Shown: positions 17,031-25,072, numbered from the stretch's first letter. The stretch: DNA of 36,451 nt from JBDRMN01 sp043812055 (GCA_043812055.1 JBDRMN010000041.1:1-36451); one strand, 5' to 3'. Numbers and translations: made by a program. The notes: a model not told the origin generated them from the sequence alone.

Positions 17031-17741
17031 CTATTCCGCTTTTTCGCGCCTAATTTCGATTCCTTTACTGTGAGTGTTCTTATCAATACGACCACTTCCT
17101 TTTTCTGCGATTTTCACTTCCCAGCCTTCCGGCATTAATGTCCGAAGGGCTTTCTGAAGCTTAACTAGCTCTTTACTAATAATTGATGCCCCTTCTTTAT
17201 CCTGACAAGAAAAACAAAACTTGACGTCGTCACTAGGTATGAAGTCTTTGTCCAGCCTCACCCCTCGTTCCGCACACAGGTGCTCAAGTCTTTGCAAGGC
17301 GGCCTTTCCCTCCTCTGTTTTTAACGCTTTAGCCACCGCCTCAGCTGGGTCTTCCGTTTCGAGCGTAGTTTTCATTAATTTGAAACTCTTTCTCCAGTCT
17401 GTTTCTCTGTGTTTTTTCTCAATTTTTTTCTCTATCCTGTCTTCTATAGCCTTAATGATTGCTCGAAGAATCGTTCCGTCCCACATTTTTTTCTCCACCG
17501 CAGTTTTGATTTTATTGCGATCACCTTCTAGTAACACATCAGAAAATTCTTCCTCACCTTCGGTGCCCCAGAGATTAATGATTTTATTTCTTACGGCCTC
17601 GACCGCAGCGGTAAATCCTTTAGCGTCAGCGTGTCTGAGTCTTATGAGAGTACCCTCCAGATTTTGAAAACCTTTTCTTGTCCCCAGCTCTTTGGGGGTC
17701 TCACTTTGCACAAGCTGAATGTCGTTATCGTCGAGAGGCAT
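17031..17741 (-). CDS. Hypothetical charged protein, 236 residues
   Basis: Not recognised. It begins MPLDDNDIQLVQSETPKELG and is rich in Lys, Glu and Asp, with a strongly helical middle (IKAIEDRIEKKIEKKHRETD, about residues 90-109) suggesting a coiled coil. The C-terminal part has two cysteines in CFSCQDKEG (about 172-180), too few for a zinc site alone, and ends in basic-acidic repeats. No signal peptide or membrane segment. Codon usage is ordinary for the window. It may be a single-gene unit, since about 215 bp separate it from nrdG on the downstream side of that operon. Confidence 0.65.
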   Translation of the reverse strand: MPLDDNDIQLVQSETPKELGTRKGFQNLEGTLIRLRHADAKGFTAAVEAVRNKIINLWGTEGEEEFSDVLLEGDRNKIKTAVEKKMWDGTILRAIIKAIEDRIEKKIEKKHRETDWRKSFKLMKTTLETEDPAEAVAKALKTEEGKAALQRLEHLCAERGVRLDKDFIPSDDVKFCFSCQDKEGASIISKELVKLQKALRTLMPEGWEVKIAEKGSGRIDKNTHSKGIEIRREKAE

Positions 17742-17907
17742 TGTAGTTAGTTAAAAGATTAAGGCGCGAGTTTAATTTTTAATAAGCCCATTATCAAATT
17801 TCCTTGAGGTATTTTTTTATTCAAAAGCCGCTGATCGTGACCCTAGCTTCTTACCCCCCGTGCAGGTTCAGGTTTGTAACCTGAACCGCTTCCTTCCAAA
17901 ACCCTAC

Positions 17908-17953
17908 TGACCAATGACCAACCGGGCCACACACACTGCACACTGCACACTGA
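17908..17953. repeat. Heptamer arrays TGACCAA and CTGCACA
   Basis: TGACCAATGACCAACC (two 7-bp units) followed by ACACTGCACACTGCACACTG (7-bp units) just beyond the nrdG stop. The TGACCAA unit resembles a heptamer repeat (STRR) known from cyanobacteria. Confidence 0.7.
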
Positions 17954-17956
17954 AAA

Positions 17957-18664
17957 TTAACCTCTCACTCCACACTCTCCCACAAACTCCCTAGCCTGTT
18001 TACACATTTCCTCCAGCTCTTTTTTGCTGAACCCGTGATATTTCTCGAACTCAGGATCTAGACAACCGTGCTTAGCTTGGAAGTTTTGGAGGAAGAATTT
18101 CTCCGCTCCTTTCACAAATTCGAGAATCTTTTTGAATTCTTCCGCGTCGTGGAGCTCACGAACCAGCGTGGTGCGGAACTCGTACTCAACCTCTGATTGC
18201 ATGATCAGGTCGCGCGAGGTCTGAACTTTTTCTGCTGCACGCGCACTGCCCACCAGTTTTTCGTAACGTTCCAATGATGCTTTCACGTCCAGCGCAATAT
18301 AATCCAGCAACTTTTTATCGAGCAGCTTGCTCAACCCTTCGGGTTGATTGCCGTTCGTGTCCAGCTTCGTGAGGAAATCAAGTTCCCGAACTTTCTGCAA
18401 AAACTCCGGCAGGTCTTTCTGCAAGAGCGGCTCCCCGCCTGTCACGCAAACTCCATCAAGCAAGCCCTTGCGCTTCTTGAGAAATTCAAAAAACTTACCT
18501 TCAGAAATGAAGCTCTTTTTGTTCTTCTCGATTAATTCAGGCAGAACGAGCTCAAGGTTATAGCAATACCCACAGCGAAAATCGCAACCGGGCGTGAAAA
18601 CCGTACAGGCCGTCCGTCCGGGAAAATCTAAAAGCGTTAATTTCTGGACAGAAGCTATCTGCAT
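17957..18664 (-). CDS. nrdG: Anaerobic ribonucleotide reductase activase (NrdG-type radical SAM)
   Basis: A 235-residue radical SAM enzyme. The cluster-binding cysteines are Cys27, Cys31 and Cys34 in GCDFRCGYCYN, followed by the GGEP motif (VCVTGGEPLLQ), DTNGNQPEG and the late VKASLERYEKLVG. It would use a [4Fe-4S] cluster and S-adenosylmethionine to place a glycyl radical on the reductase. It is the last gene of the cluster nrdD, glycyl-radical domain, thioredoxin-like protein, 99-residue unknown, nrdG, and begins 13 bp after the unknown gene. With a separate glycyl-radical protein in the cluster, that small protein is its expected substrate. Distinguishing NrdG from other glycyl-radical activases rests mostly on context. 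Confidence 0.9.
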   Translation of the reverse strand: MQIASVQKLTLLDFPGRTACTVFTPGCDFRCGYCYNLELVLPELIEKNKKSFISEGKFFEFLKKRKGLLDGVCVTGGEPLLQKDLPEFLQKVRELDFLTKLDTNGNQPEGLSKLLDKKLLDYIALDVKASLERYEKLVGSARAAEKVQTSRDLIMQSEVEYEFRTTLVRELHDAEEFKKILEFVKGAEKFFLQNFQAKHGCLDPEFEKYHGFSKKELEEMCKQAREFVGECGVRG

Positions 18665-18677
18665 AAAAGCATTTTAT

Positions 18678-18977
18678 CTAAGTTTCGTAAAAATGAACCT
18701 CGATATCCTCCCGGTCCTTCAAAAGATCTTCAACCGCCCGTCGCAAAGCGGCTTTCAGCATTCGCTCCCATTCTGGCAACTTTTTCAAATCAAAATTTTC
18801 CAGTTGCCCTAGTCCGGCTTTTGCAGATTCGACCAGTTTTGGAAACTTCTGTCTTGCCCCGTCGGCAATTTGAAAAAGTTCGGCCAGCAGATTTTTGATT
18901 TCGTCGAGAACCCGATGCGACGGTGCAGTAATTTTAAATCCGTACTGGGGAAACTCTATAGTTGCGTATTCTTCCAT
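18678..18977 (-). CDS. Hypothetical protein in the anaerobic reductase cluster
   Basis: A 99-residue protein I do not recognise: MEEYATIEFPQYGFKITAPS, then helices with RVLDEIKNLLAELFQIADGA and PEWERMLKAALRRAVEDLLK, ending in EDIEVHFYET. Short strands flanking a helical hairpin suggest a compact alpha/beta or helical adaptor. No cysteines or membrane segments. It sits 13 bp upstream of nrdG and 124 bp after the thioredoxin-like gene, on the same strand, so it is probably cotranscribed and may serve the reductase, but no motif shows how. Confidence 0.7.
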   Translation of the reverse strand: MEEYATIEFPQYGFKITAPSHRVLDEIKNLLAELFQIADGARQKFPKLVESAKAGLGQLENFDLKKLPEWERMLKAALRRAVEDLLKDREDIEVHFYET

Positions 18978-19025
18978 TTTTTGGTTTTAAATTATTTTTA
19001 GAGAAACTCCCTCCGCAGGCCGTAC

Positions 19026-19045
19026 AGGCAATTCATGAATTGCCT
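19026..19045. repeat. Perfect 20-bp palindrome
   Basis: AGGCAATTCATGAATTGCCT lies between the thioredoxin-like gene and the 99-residue gene, followed by a second partial unit CGAATTGCC. A hairpin here could trim or stabilise the operon mRNA. Confidence 0.75.
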
Positions 19046-19101
19046 CAACGCGAATTGCCTCTCCAAACACCCCACTCAAAAACTCGGCAACCCATTAACC
19101 A

Positions 19102-19347
19102 CTAACCCGGCCCCCCCAAGAAATCAGCAACTTCCGACACCTCACCCCCTCGAAAAACCTCCGCACCCTCATCATCAAAAACAATCAGCGTCGGCGCATT
19201 TTGCACACCAGCCTCACGAATGCGTTCTCCAAAATTCGGAGAGCTGTCGTCGAGCACCTCTCCCCCAAAAGAAATGTTCTCTGCCACAAATTCTTTCAGT
19301 GCCGGGCAGTTCGGGCAGGTCGTCGTGGTAAAAAGCAAATACTTCAT
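19102..19347 (-). CDS. Thioredoxin/glutaredoxin-like protein
   Basis: An 81-residue small redoxin, starting at MKYLLFTTTTCPNCPALKEF. The redox motif is CPNC (Cys11, Cys14) and the cis-proline loop is NAPTLIVF (about 49-56). No signal peptide, so cytosolic. Its place between the glycyl-radical domain and nrdG suggests that it reduces the class III reductase; in NrdD enzymes that use a redoxin and not formate, this is the NrdH/thioredoxin role. An in-frame ATG nine codons upstream is less likely, as it would add residues not typical of the fold. The 35-bp palindromic repeat (19365-19398) lies just upstream. Confidence 0.85.
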   Translation of the reverse strand: MKYLLFTTTTCPNCPALKEFVAENISFGGEVLDDSSPNFGERIREAGVQNAPTLIVFDDEGAEVFRGGEVSEVADFLGGPG

Positions 19348-19364
19348 TAGAGCCAGATGCTTCA

Positions 19365-19398
19365 GACAAGCCACGTCATTCGCGAATGACGTGACAAG
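19365..19398. repeat. 35-bp palindromic repeat, copy 3
   Basis: Starts GACAAGCCACGTCATTCGCG and continues AATGACGTGACAAG, containing a perfect 22-bp palindrome (19372-19393). It separates the thioredoxin-like gene from the glycyl-radical domain gene. Confidence 0.8.
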
Positions 19399-19425
19399 TG
19401 GTAGTGGTGAAGAGAGTGTAGCGCA

Positions 19426-19638
19426 TTATCCTTCAAGCTGTTTCAAAATTTTGGAGTCAACCGTTTTGTTTTCAGAAAAATGCTTGCGTGAGTAGTGCTC
19501 TGATTTTTTGCCGATGTTGAAGCTTTGGACCGGCCGATGGTAGCCCATGACCCGTGTCCAGACTTCGCATCTGGTTCGCTGGTTTTCTAGTTCGCTAGTC
19601 TGACTAGTAGTAGCTTTGGTAGAAGATGATGTTTTCAT
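19426..19638 (-). CDS. Stand-alone glycyl-radical domain of class III ribonucleotide reductase
   Basis: A 70-residue protein whose residues 23-54 (RCEVWTRVMGYHRPVQSFNI then GKKSEHYSRKHF) match the C-terminal glycyl-radical segment of NrdD. Gly32 in RVMGY is the predicted radical site. In usual NrdD this segment directly follows the zinc knuckle in the same chain; here the main NrdD ends after its zinc site and this protein has its own ATG, 101 bp downstream. The N-terminal linker (TSQTSELENQRT) is encoded by an 8-bp tandem array (19570-19610), so a repeat insertion may have caused the split. Separate glycyl-radical pieces have a precedent in GrcA (YfiD), the spare part of pyruvate formate-lyase. 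A remnant or sequencing frameshift is possible but the A/T-rich gap has several stops. Confidence 0.85.
   Translation of the reverse strand: MKTSSSTKATTSQTSELENQRTRCEVWTRVMGYHRPVQSFNIGKKSEHYSRKHFSENKTVDSKILKQLEG
19570..19610. repeat. 8-bp array encoding the linker of the glycyl-radical protein
   Basis: On the minus strand the units CAGACTAG, CGAACTAG, AAAACCAG and CGAACCAG follow each other in strict 8-bp steps immediately before the codons of the conserved domain. Confidence 0.7.
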
Positions 19639-19739
19639 GTAAAAGGGATTTAGAAATTAAAAAATTAATGAATTGAAAGTTGTTTTAAAATTTAAAACTT
19701 AAAATTAAAAATTTTGCGCCGAGTCGCCAATAGCACTGG

Positions 19740-21866
19740 CTAATTCCTACTGGCAACCTTCTTCTTTGCCACATCCGAAACATACGGTATCCTCATTTTC
19801 TCATCTTTATCCATCCCCTCATAGCCGATCTCCTCATCACAGAGCGGACAGTAGTCGTGTTCGCCCGCGAGATAGCCGTGCTTGGGGCAGATCGAAAAAG
19901 TCGGCGTGATCGTGATGTACGGTAGCCGGAAATTCGTGAGAACTTTGCGGACAAGATTTTTGCACGCCGTCGCATCAGAAATGCGCTCCCCCATGTAGAG
20001 GTGCAGCACCGTTCCTCCAGTGTACATTTTTTGTAAATCATCCTGGTGCGCAAGTGCCTCGAAAGCATCATCCGTGTATTCCACCGGCAGTTGGGAACTA
20101 TTCGTATAATACGGAGCCTCCTGTGTGCCGGATTGGACAATGTCGGGATAGCGCTTCTGATCCTCCTTGGCGAAACGGTAGGTCGTCCCCTCGGCCGGAG
20201 TGGCCTCGAGATTGTAGAGATTACCGGTCTCGTTTTGAAACTCCGTCAGCTTCTCCCGCATGCAGCCCAGAATCTCGATTGCCAGTGCCTGTCCTTCTTT
20301 GTCCGCGATATCATGCGCATCACCCGTAAAGTTTTGGACACATTCATTTACGCCATTGATGCCAATCGTGCTGAAATGGTTTTTGAGCGTGCCCAGATAG
20401 CGCTTGGTGAAAGGGAAGAGCCCGCGGTCAATCCACTTTTGAATTTCCTCACGCTTCATTTCGAGCGAAGTTTTGGCCAGCTCCATCAGATGCCCCACCC
20501 GGTCCAGCAGCTTTTGCTTATCGCCCTTGGCCGTGTAGCCGATCCGAGCGGCATTCAGGGTGACCACTCCGATTGAGCCCGTCATTTCGGCTGAGCCGAA
20601 GAGTCCGTTGCCGCGCTTTCTCAATTCGTTCAAATCAAGCTGCAGCCGACAACACATTGAGCGGACATCGCCGGGGTTGAGGTCGGAATTGATGAAATTT
20701 TGGAAGTAGGGCATCCCGTATTTCGCCGTCATTTCGAAGAGCAGCTCGGTGTTGGGCCCTTCCCAGTCGAAGTCGGTGGTGATGTTGTAGGTTGGGATCG
20801 GGAAGGTAAAAACGCGCCCCTTCGCATCACCCGCCGTCATTACCGCGATGAACGCGCGGTTAATGACGCCCATCTCCTTCTGTAGTTCGCTGAATTTAAA
20901 CTTGAAAGGTTCGCCACCGAGCAGCAACCTCTTTTCTTTCAAATCCTCCGGGCAATCCCAGTCGAGCGTTATATTTGTAAAAGGCGTTTGGGTACCCCAG
21001 CGTGAGGGCACATTGAGGTTGAAGACGAAGGACTGGACGTTTTGGTAAACGTAATCGTAGGTCCGCCGATCAATGTAGCTTTGACGAGCTTCGGGTGTCT
21101 CGAACTGCGCCCCGGTTTTTTCGAGGGATTCTTCTACTTCCAACGAATATTTTTTAACGAAGGGTGCGAGATAAGTATCGAAAGAGCTAAAGGCCTGCGC
21201 CCCCGCCCACTCATTCTGCAGACTGCCGAGGAAGTTCACCATTTGGGAAACTGCTGAACTTAGGTGCTTTGGCGGCCTGCTTTCAGTCTTGCCCATCAGC
21301 CCGTTGAAACCTTCCTCCAGCAAAGCCCGCAGGCTCCAGCCCGCGCAGTAGCCGGAGAACATGTCGAGATCATGGATGTGGTAATCCCCGTTTCTGTGTG
21401 CGTCCCCCACGTGCTTCGGGTAGATATGGGACAGCCAATAGTTGGCCGTAACCTTCCCGGCAGTATTGAGAATCATGCCACCGAGACTGTAGCCCTGGTT
21501 GCTGTTCGCATTCACCCGCCAATCCAGCTGCTCGAGATATTCACTCATCGTCTTCTCCACCTCGATCACCACATCACGATCGGCCCGTCGTTCCGCCCGC
21601 CTCTCGCGATAGAGGATGTAGGCTTTGGCCGTGGTGGGGTGGCCTGCTTTGATCAGAATCTTTTCCACCAAATCCTGGACTTCCTCCACGGTCGGGACGT
21701 GGTCAGATTTGCCCAGCTCTTTCACGACCAGGCCAGCCAGGCGTTTGGTTTCTTTGTGGTCCGTACCACCGACCGCTTTCGCCGCTGCAAAAATCGCTTT
21801 CTCGATTTTCGCCGGGTCGAAATCGACAATAGCACCGTTCCTTTTTTGAACCTTATGAGCTGCCAT
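19740..21866 (-). CDS. nrdD: Anaerobic (class III) ribonucleoside-triphosphate reductase, main chain
   Basis: A 708-residue cytosolic enzyme reducing ribonucleoside triphosphates to deoxyribonucleotides. An ATP-cone lies at residues 1-90 (VQKRNGAIVDFDPAKIEKAI...), the finger loop has SMCCRLQLDLNELRKRGNGL with the thiyl cysteine, and the C-terminus has the zinc site CPKHGYLAGEHDYCPLC. It then ends with RIPYVSDVAKKKVASRN; the glycyl-radical segment normally found here is on the next, separate gene. I start it at ATG 21866 (MAAHKVQKRNG), because a further 46 upstream codons look non-coding and contain candidate NrdR boxes. There is no Shine-Dalgarno site (TTTTTCACCCCCAA before ATG). It heads the cluster with the radical domain, a redoxin, an unknown and nrdG. 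Confidence 0.93.
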   Translation of the reverse strand: MAAHKVQKRNGAIVDFDPAKIEKAIFAAAKAVGGTDHKETKRLAGLVVKELGKSDHVPTVEEVQDLVEKILIKAGHPTTAKAYILYRERRAERRADRDVVIEVEKTMSEYLEQLDWRVNANSNQGYSLGGMILNTAGKVTANYWLSHIYPKHVGDAHRNGDYHIHDLDMFSGYCAGWSLRALLEEGFNGLMGKTESRPPKHLSSAVSQMVNFLGSLQNEWAGAQAFSSFDTYLAPFVKKYSLEVEESLEKTGAQFETPEARQSYIDRRTYDYVYQNVQSFVFNLNVPSRWGTQTPFTNITLDWDCPEDLKEKRLLLGGEPFKFKFSELQKEMGVINRAFIAVMTAGDAKGRVFTFPIPTYNITTDFDWEGPNTELLFEMTAKYGMPYFQNFINSDLNPGDVRSMCCRLQLDLNELRKRGNGLFGSAEMTGSIGVVTLNAARIGYTAKGDKQKLLDRVGHLMELAKTSLEMKREEIQKWIDRGLFPFTKRYLGTLKNHFSTIGINGVNECVQNFTGDAHDIADKEGQALAIEILGCMREKLTEFQNETGNLYNLEATPAEGTTYRFAKEDQKRYPDIVQSGTQEAPYYTNSSQLPVEYTDDAFEALAHQDDLQKMYTGGTVLHLYMGERISDATACKNLVRKVLTNFRLPYITITPTFSICPKHGYLAGEHDYCPLCDEEIGYEGMDKDEKMRIPYVSDVAKKKVASRN

Positions 21867-21888
21867 TTGGGGGTGAAAAATTAAAAAG

Positions 21889-21937
21889 ATACAAGATGTT
21901 GTGTTTGTCTTGAAAACAAAGTACAAGATATCAGATC
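21889..21937 (-). promoter_or_regulatory. Two candidate NrdR boxes and overlapping promoter
   Basis: On the minus strand ACACAACATCTTGTAT (21889-21904) matches the NrdR consensus ACACWATATATWGTGT at about 13 of 16 positions, and a weaker ATCTGATATCTTGTAC lies 32 bp further upstream, i.e. three helical turns, the usual spacing of paired boxes. The second overlaps a possible -10 (TATCTT) 17 bp from TTGATT. This fits repression of nrdD by NrdR. Note that the first box lies only 23 bp from the start codon. Confidence 0.5.
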
Positions 21938-22096
21938 GGGGAACAGAAATCAAACCGTGAACAAAAAAATGAGTTGCGGGAGGAGGGGTTAAGTTCTTGG
22001 ACAAACGAAGATTTCAATTTTGGCCTACCCGCTCCTTAACGCTGGTTCAAAGTTATACTCCGAACCGCACCTGCACTAAAAACTCTGCCAAGGGGG

Positions 22097-22106
22097 TGTA
22101 TATAAT
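22097..22106 (+). promoter_or_regulatory. Candidate -10 for secA
   Basis: TATAAT at 22101-22106, preceded by TGTA, has no good -35. It would give a leader of about 80 nt that includes AACCTT units. Confidence 0.4.
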
Positions 22107-22159
22107 TTCATTTTCGCTCCTTCCCTACTAAACTCAACGAGATCTATTTCCTGCCAACA

Positions 22160-22190
22160 AAACTTTATTAACCTTCGTAATAACCTTTCC
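22160..22190. repeat. AACCTT units in the secA leader
   Basis: AACTTTATTAACCTTCGTAA followed by TAACCTTTCCTAA runs to the GTG start. The phrase ACTTTATTAACCTTC is also present in the ssb leader at 31805-31822. Confidence 0.65.
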
Positions 22191-22193
22191 TAA

Positions 22194-24977
22194 GTGCTAC
22201 GCAAAATACTCAGCAAGCTCATCGGAGATTCCAACGCCAAGGAAGTCCAACGCCTTCAGCCATTCGTCGCGCAGATTAATGCGTTCGAGAAAGAGTATCA
22301 GCGACTTTCGGATGAGGAGTTGAAAAGTAAAACTACGGAGTTTCGTGAACGAGTGCATGGTGGCGAGAGTTTGGACGATGTCTTACCCGAAGCCTATGCC
22401 GCGGTAAAGAACGCCTGTCGCCGCCTCAGGGGGGTGAAGTGGTCGATTCGCGGGAGTGAAGTTGCCTGGGATATGATCCCCTACGATGTGCAGTTGGTCG
22501 GCGCAATCGTCCTGCACGAGGGCAAGATCGCCGAGATGAAAACCGGTGAAGGTAAAACGCTCGTTTGCACGATGCCGCTTTATCTAAACGCGCTAGCCGG
22601 TAAGGGCTGCCACCTTGTAACGGTGAATAACTATCTCGCCCGGCGTGACGCGGAATGGATGGGCGGTGTGTTCAGGTTTCTGGGAATGACGGTTGGCGTG
22701 CTTGATCATGGCATCGACCCGGAAGAGCGGAAGCAGGCCTACCAGTGTGACATTACCTACGGGACAAACACCGAATTTGGTTTCGACTATCTGCGCGACA
22801 ATATGGCGCGGACAAAAGAAGAACGTGTTCAGCGCGGGTTGTACTACGCAATCGTCGACGAAGTGGACTCAATCCTGATCGACGAGGCCCGCACGCCGTT
22901 AATTATTTCTGCACCGGCCGAAGAATCAACCTCGAAGTATTCTCGTTATTCTCAACTCGTTACTAAACTCGAGAAAGGTGCGCACTACGAGCTCGACGAG
23001 AAAGCCAGGACGGCGACCCTCACCGAAGACGGCATTGCCCGCATGGAGGAGCTGCTGGGATTAAAGAATATTTACACCGAGGCAGGCATCAGCGAAGTGC
23101 ACCACATCGAGGCCGCGCTCAAAGCCCAGGCGGTTTTCGAAAAGGATAAGGATTATGTGGTGAAAGATGGTGAAATTTTGATCGTAGACGAATTCACCGG
23201 GAGGCTGATGCCGGGACGACGCTATTCCGACGGGCTGCACCAGGCGCTGGAGGCCAAGGAGCAGGTTGAGGTGCGTCGAGAAAGCCGGACACTGGCAACG
23301 ATCACATTACAAAACTATTTCCGGCTTTTCGAGAAGCTCGCCGGCATGACGGGTACCGCGCTGACTGAAGCCGAGGAGTTCGCCAAGATTTACAATCTCG
23401 ACTGTGTCGCCATCCCCACCCATCAGCCCGTCCAGAGGACCGACCATCCCGATGCGGTCTACAAGACCGAGCAGGGAAAATCCCAAGCGGCGGCCGAAAA
23501 AATCAAAGAGTTGCACGAGCGGGGCCAGCCTGTACTCGTCGGCACGATCACGATCGAAAAGTCCGAGCAGCTCAGCCGACAGCTTCTGCGGAATGGGGTT
23601 CCGCACAAGGTTCTCAACGCCAAACACCACGAGAAAGAGGCTGAAATCGTCGCCAAGGCTGGCGAGAATGGCGCCGTCACGATCGCCACCAACATGGCCG
23701 GCCGGGGAACCGACATCAAGCTGGGTGAAGGCGTGGAAGAACTAGGAGGGCTCTTCGTCCTGGGAACGGAGCGCCACGAGTCTCGTCGCATCGACAACCA
23801 GCTACGCGGTCGTTCCGGACGCCAGGGCGACCGCGGAGCCAGTCAGTTTTTTGTCTCGATGGAGGACAGTCTCATGCGTCTCTTTGGCGGGGAAAAAATG
23901 CAGCGCATGATGGAGTTCCTCAAAGTCCCCGACGATATGCCGATTGAAAATAATATGATTTCCCGCTCCATCGAGTCTGCTCAGAAAAAAGTGGAGGCGC
24001 ACAATTTCGATATTCGTAAACATCTCGTGGAATACGACGACGTGATGAACGCGCAACGTGAAATCATCTACGGCCGACGTCGCAAGGTCCTCGAACATGA
24101 GGACATCGCCACGGAAATTCAGGAACTGATTGCCGAAGAGGCTGGCTCACTCGCCGACGCTCATACGCTCGGCCGTAAGCGTGAGGACTGGAATCCTGCC
24201 GAGCTAATCAAAGATCTTTCCAAAATCAACGAAGGCAACTCTATCACCGAGGACCAGCTGAGGGCCTTCCAAAAACAGCCCCAGCTACGTGAATACGTAG
24301 AGCAGGATTTGAAAGGGGTCTACGCGAAGCGTGAAGCCGCTCTCCCCGAGGCGGCCCCACTCCGCCACGCTGAACGCCAGGTTTATCTGTCAACGATTGA
24401 CCGGCTCTGGATGGAGCACCTTGAGGACATGCGCTCTCTGCGCGAAAAGGTGAGTCTGCGTGGTTTCGGCCAGCGTGATCCTCTGATCGAGTACAAAAAC
24501 GAAGCCTATCTGGCTTTCGAACAGCTCCTGGGCAACATCTGCGGCAACACTGTCGTGGCTTTGTTTAAACTCCAGGTCCGGGAGACTCCCCCGCCATTAG
24601 CGGGTCCTGTGATCCCTAGTAACGTCCGAACTAACGAGGCGGCAATTGGCGATATCCTTACCGGCGACCGTGAGCTAACTCCCAAGCAGCAGCAGGAAGT
24701 CAAAGCCGCCGCCCAGCAGTTTCTCAAAAGCGACCCGGGAATCGCCAAGCTCGGAAGTGAGGGCGTCGTCAAGGTGAAGGCCGGCACCAGCGCAGATCCA
24801 GCCCCCGTGCCGACGAAGGCGGACAATCCGACAGTTATCCGGGTTGACGACAACGACAGCCGTAGAGACGCCCCGCTGGGGCGTCTGGCCGACAACGACA
24901 GCGGAGCGAAAGCTGGCCGGAACGACCCGTGCCCATGCGGCAGCGGGAAGAAATACAAGAAGTGTTGCGGCGCTTAA
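22194..24977 (+). CDS. secA: Preprotein translocase ATPase SecA
   Basis: SecA drives export of unfolded proteins through SecYEG at the cytoplasmic membrane. The 927-residue product starts at GTG 22194 (MLRKILSKLIGDSNAKEVQR). Walker A is TGEGKT (117-122), Walker B includes VDEVDSILIDEARTPLIIS, motif NMAGRGTDIKLGEG and the helicase-like QLRGRSGRQGDRG are present, and it ends in the metal-binding CPCGSGKKYKKCC. The signal-peptide-bearing FN3 protein is a likely client. The linker before the metal site holds an in-frame palindromic insertion (DNDS-RRDAPLGRLA-DNDS, residues 886-903) flanked by a 12-bp direct repeat. The stop is followed by repeat arrays and a terminator-like hairpin. Confidence 0.97.
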   Translation: MLRKILSKLIGDSNAKEVQRLQPFVAQINAFEKEYQRLSDEELKSKTTEFRERVHGGESLDDVLPEAYAAVKNACRRLRGVKWSIRGSEVAWDMIPYDVQLVGAIVLHEGKIAEMKTGEGKTLVCTMPLYLNALAGKGCHLVTVNNYLARRDAEWMGGVFRFLGMTVGVLDHGIDPEERKQAYQCDITYGTNTEFGFDYLRDNMARTKEERVQRGLYYAIVDEVDSILIDEARTPLIISAPAEESTSKYSRYSQLVTKLEKGAHYELDEKARTATLTEDGIARMEELLGLKNIYTEAGISEVHHIEAALKAQAVFEKDKDYVVKDGEILIVDEFTGRLMPGRRYSDGLHQALEAKEQVEVRRESRTLATITLQNYFRLFEKLAGMTGTALTEAEEFAKIYNLDCVAIPTHQPVQRTDHPDAVYKTEQGKSQAAAEKIKELHERGQPVLVGTITIEKSEQLSRQLLRNGVPHKVLNAKHHEKEAEIVAKAGENGAVTIATNMAGRGTDIKLGEGVEELGGLFVLGTERHESRRIDNQLRGRSGRQGDRGASQFFVSMEDSLMRLFGGEKMQRMMEFLKVPDDMPIENNMISRSIESAQKKVEAHNFDIRKHLVEYDDVMNAQREIIYGRRRKVLEHEDIATEIQELIAEEAGSLADAHTLGRKREDWNPAELIKDLSKINEGNSITEDQLRAFQKQPQLREYVEQDLKGVYAKREAALPEAAPLRHAERQVYLSTIDRLWMEHLEDMRSLREKVSLRGFGQRDPLIEYKNEAYLAFEQLLGNICGNTVVALFKLQVRETPPPLAGPVIPSNVRTNEAAIGDILTGDRELTPKQQQEVKAAAQQFLKSDPGIAKLGSEGVVKVKAGTSADPAPVPTKADNPTVIRVDDNDSRRDAPLGRLADNDSGAKAGRNDPCPCGSGKKYKKCCGA
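24849..24902. repeat. Palindromic element with 12-bp flanking duplication inside secA
   Basis: GACAACGACAGC occurs at 24849-24860 and again at 24891-24902. Between them the 30-bp segment contains AGACGCCCC-GCT-GGGGCGTCT, a perfect 9-bp stem. Element plus one duplication is 42 bp, i.e. 14 codons in frame. The head GTAGAGACGC matches the palindrome at 32303-32330. Confidence 0.8.
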
Positions 24978-25003
24978 CCAGGTTCCAGGGAACAGGGAAC
25001 AGG
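24978..25003. repeat. GGGAACA heptamer array after secA
   Basis: CCAGGTTCCAGGGAACAGGG continues AACAGG in 7-bp steps directly after the secA stop. It is the reverse complement of arrays at 7214 and 35491. Confidence 0.75.
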
Positions 25004-25072
25004 AATTTTCGATTCCTAATTTCTAAAACTCTGGAAGAGGTTTTTGGGGGAACCAGGCACCGAGAACCTAAT

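Noticed and set aside
19740..22004. Longer start for nrdD at 22004
   Set aside because: The extra 46 residues look non-coding, are not part of an ATP-cone and cover candidate NrdR boxes and promoter.
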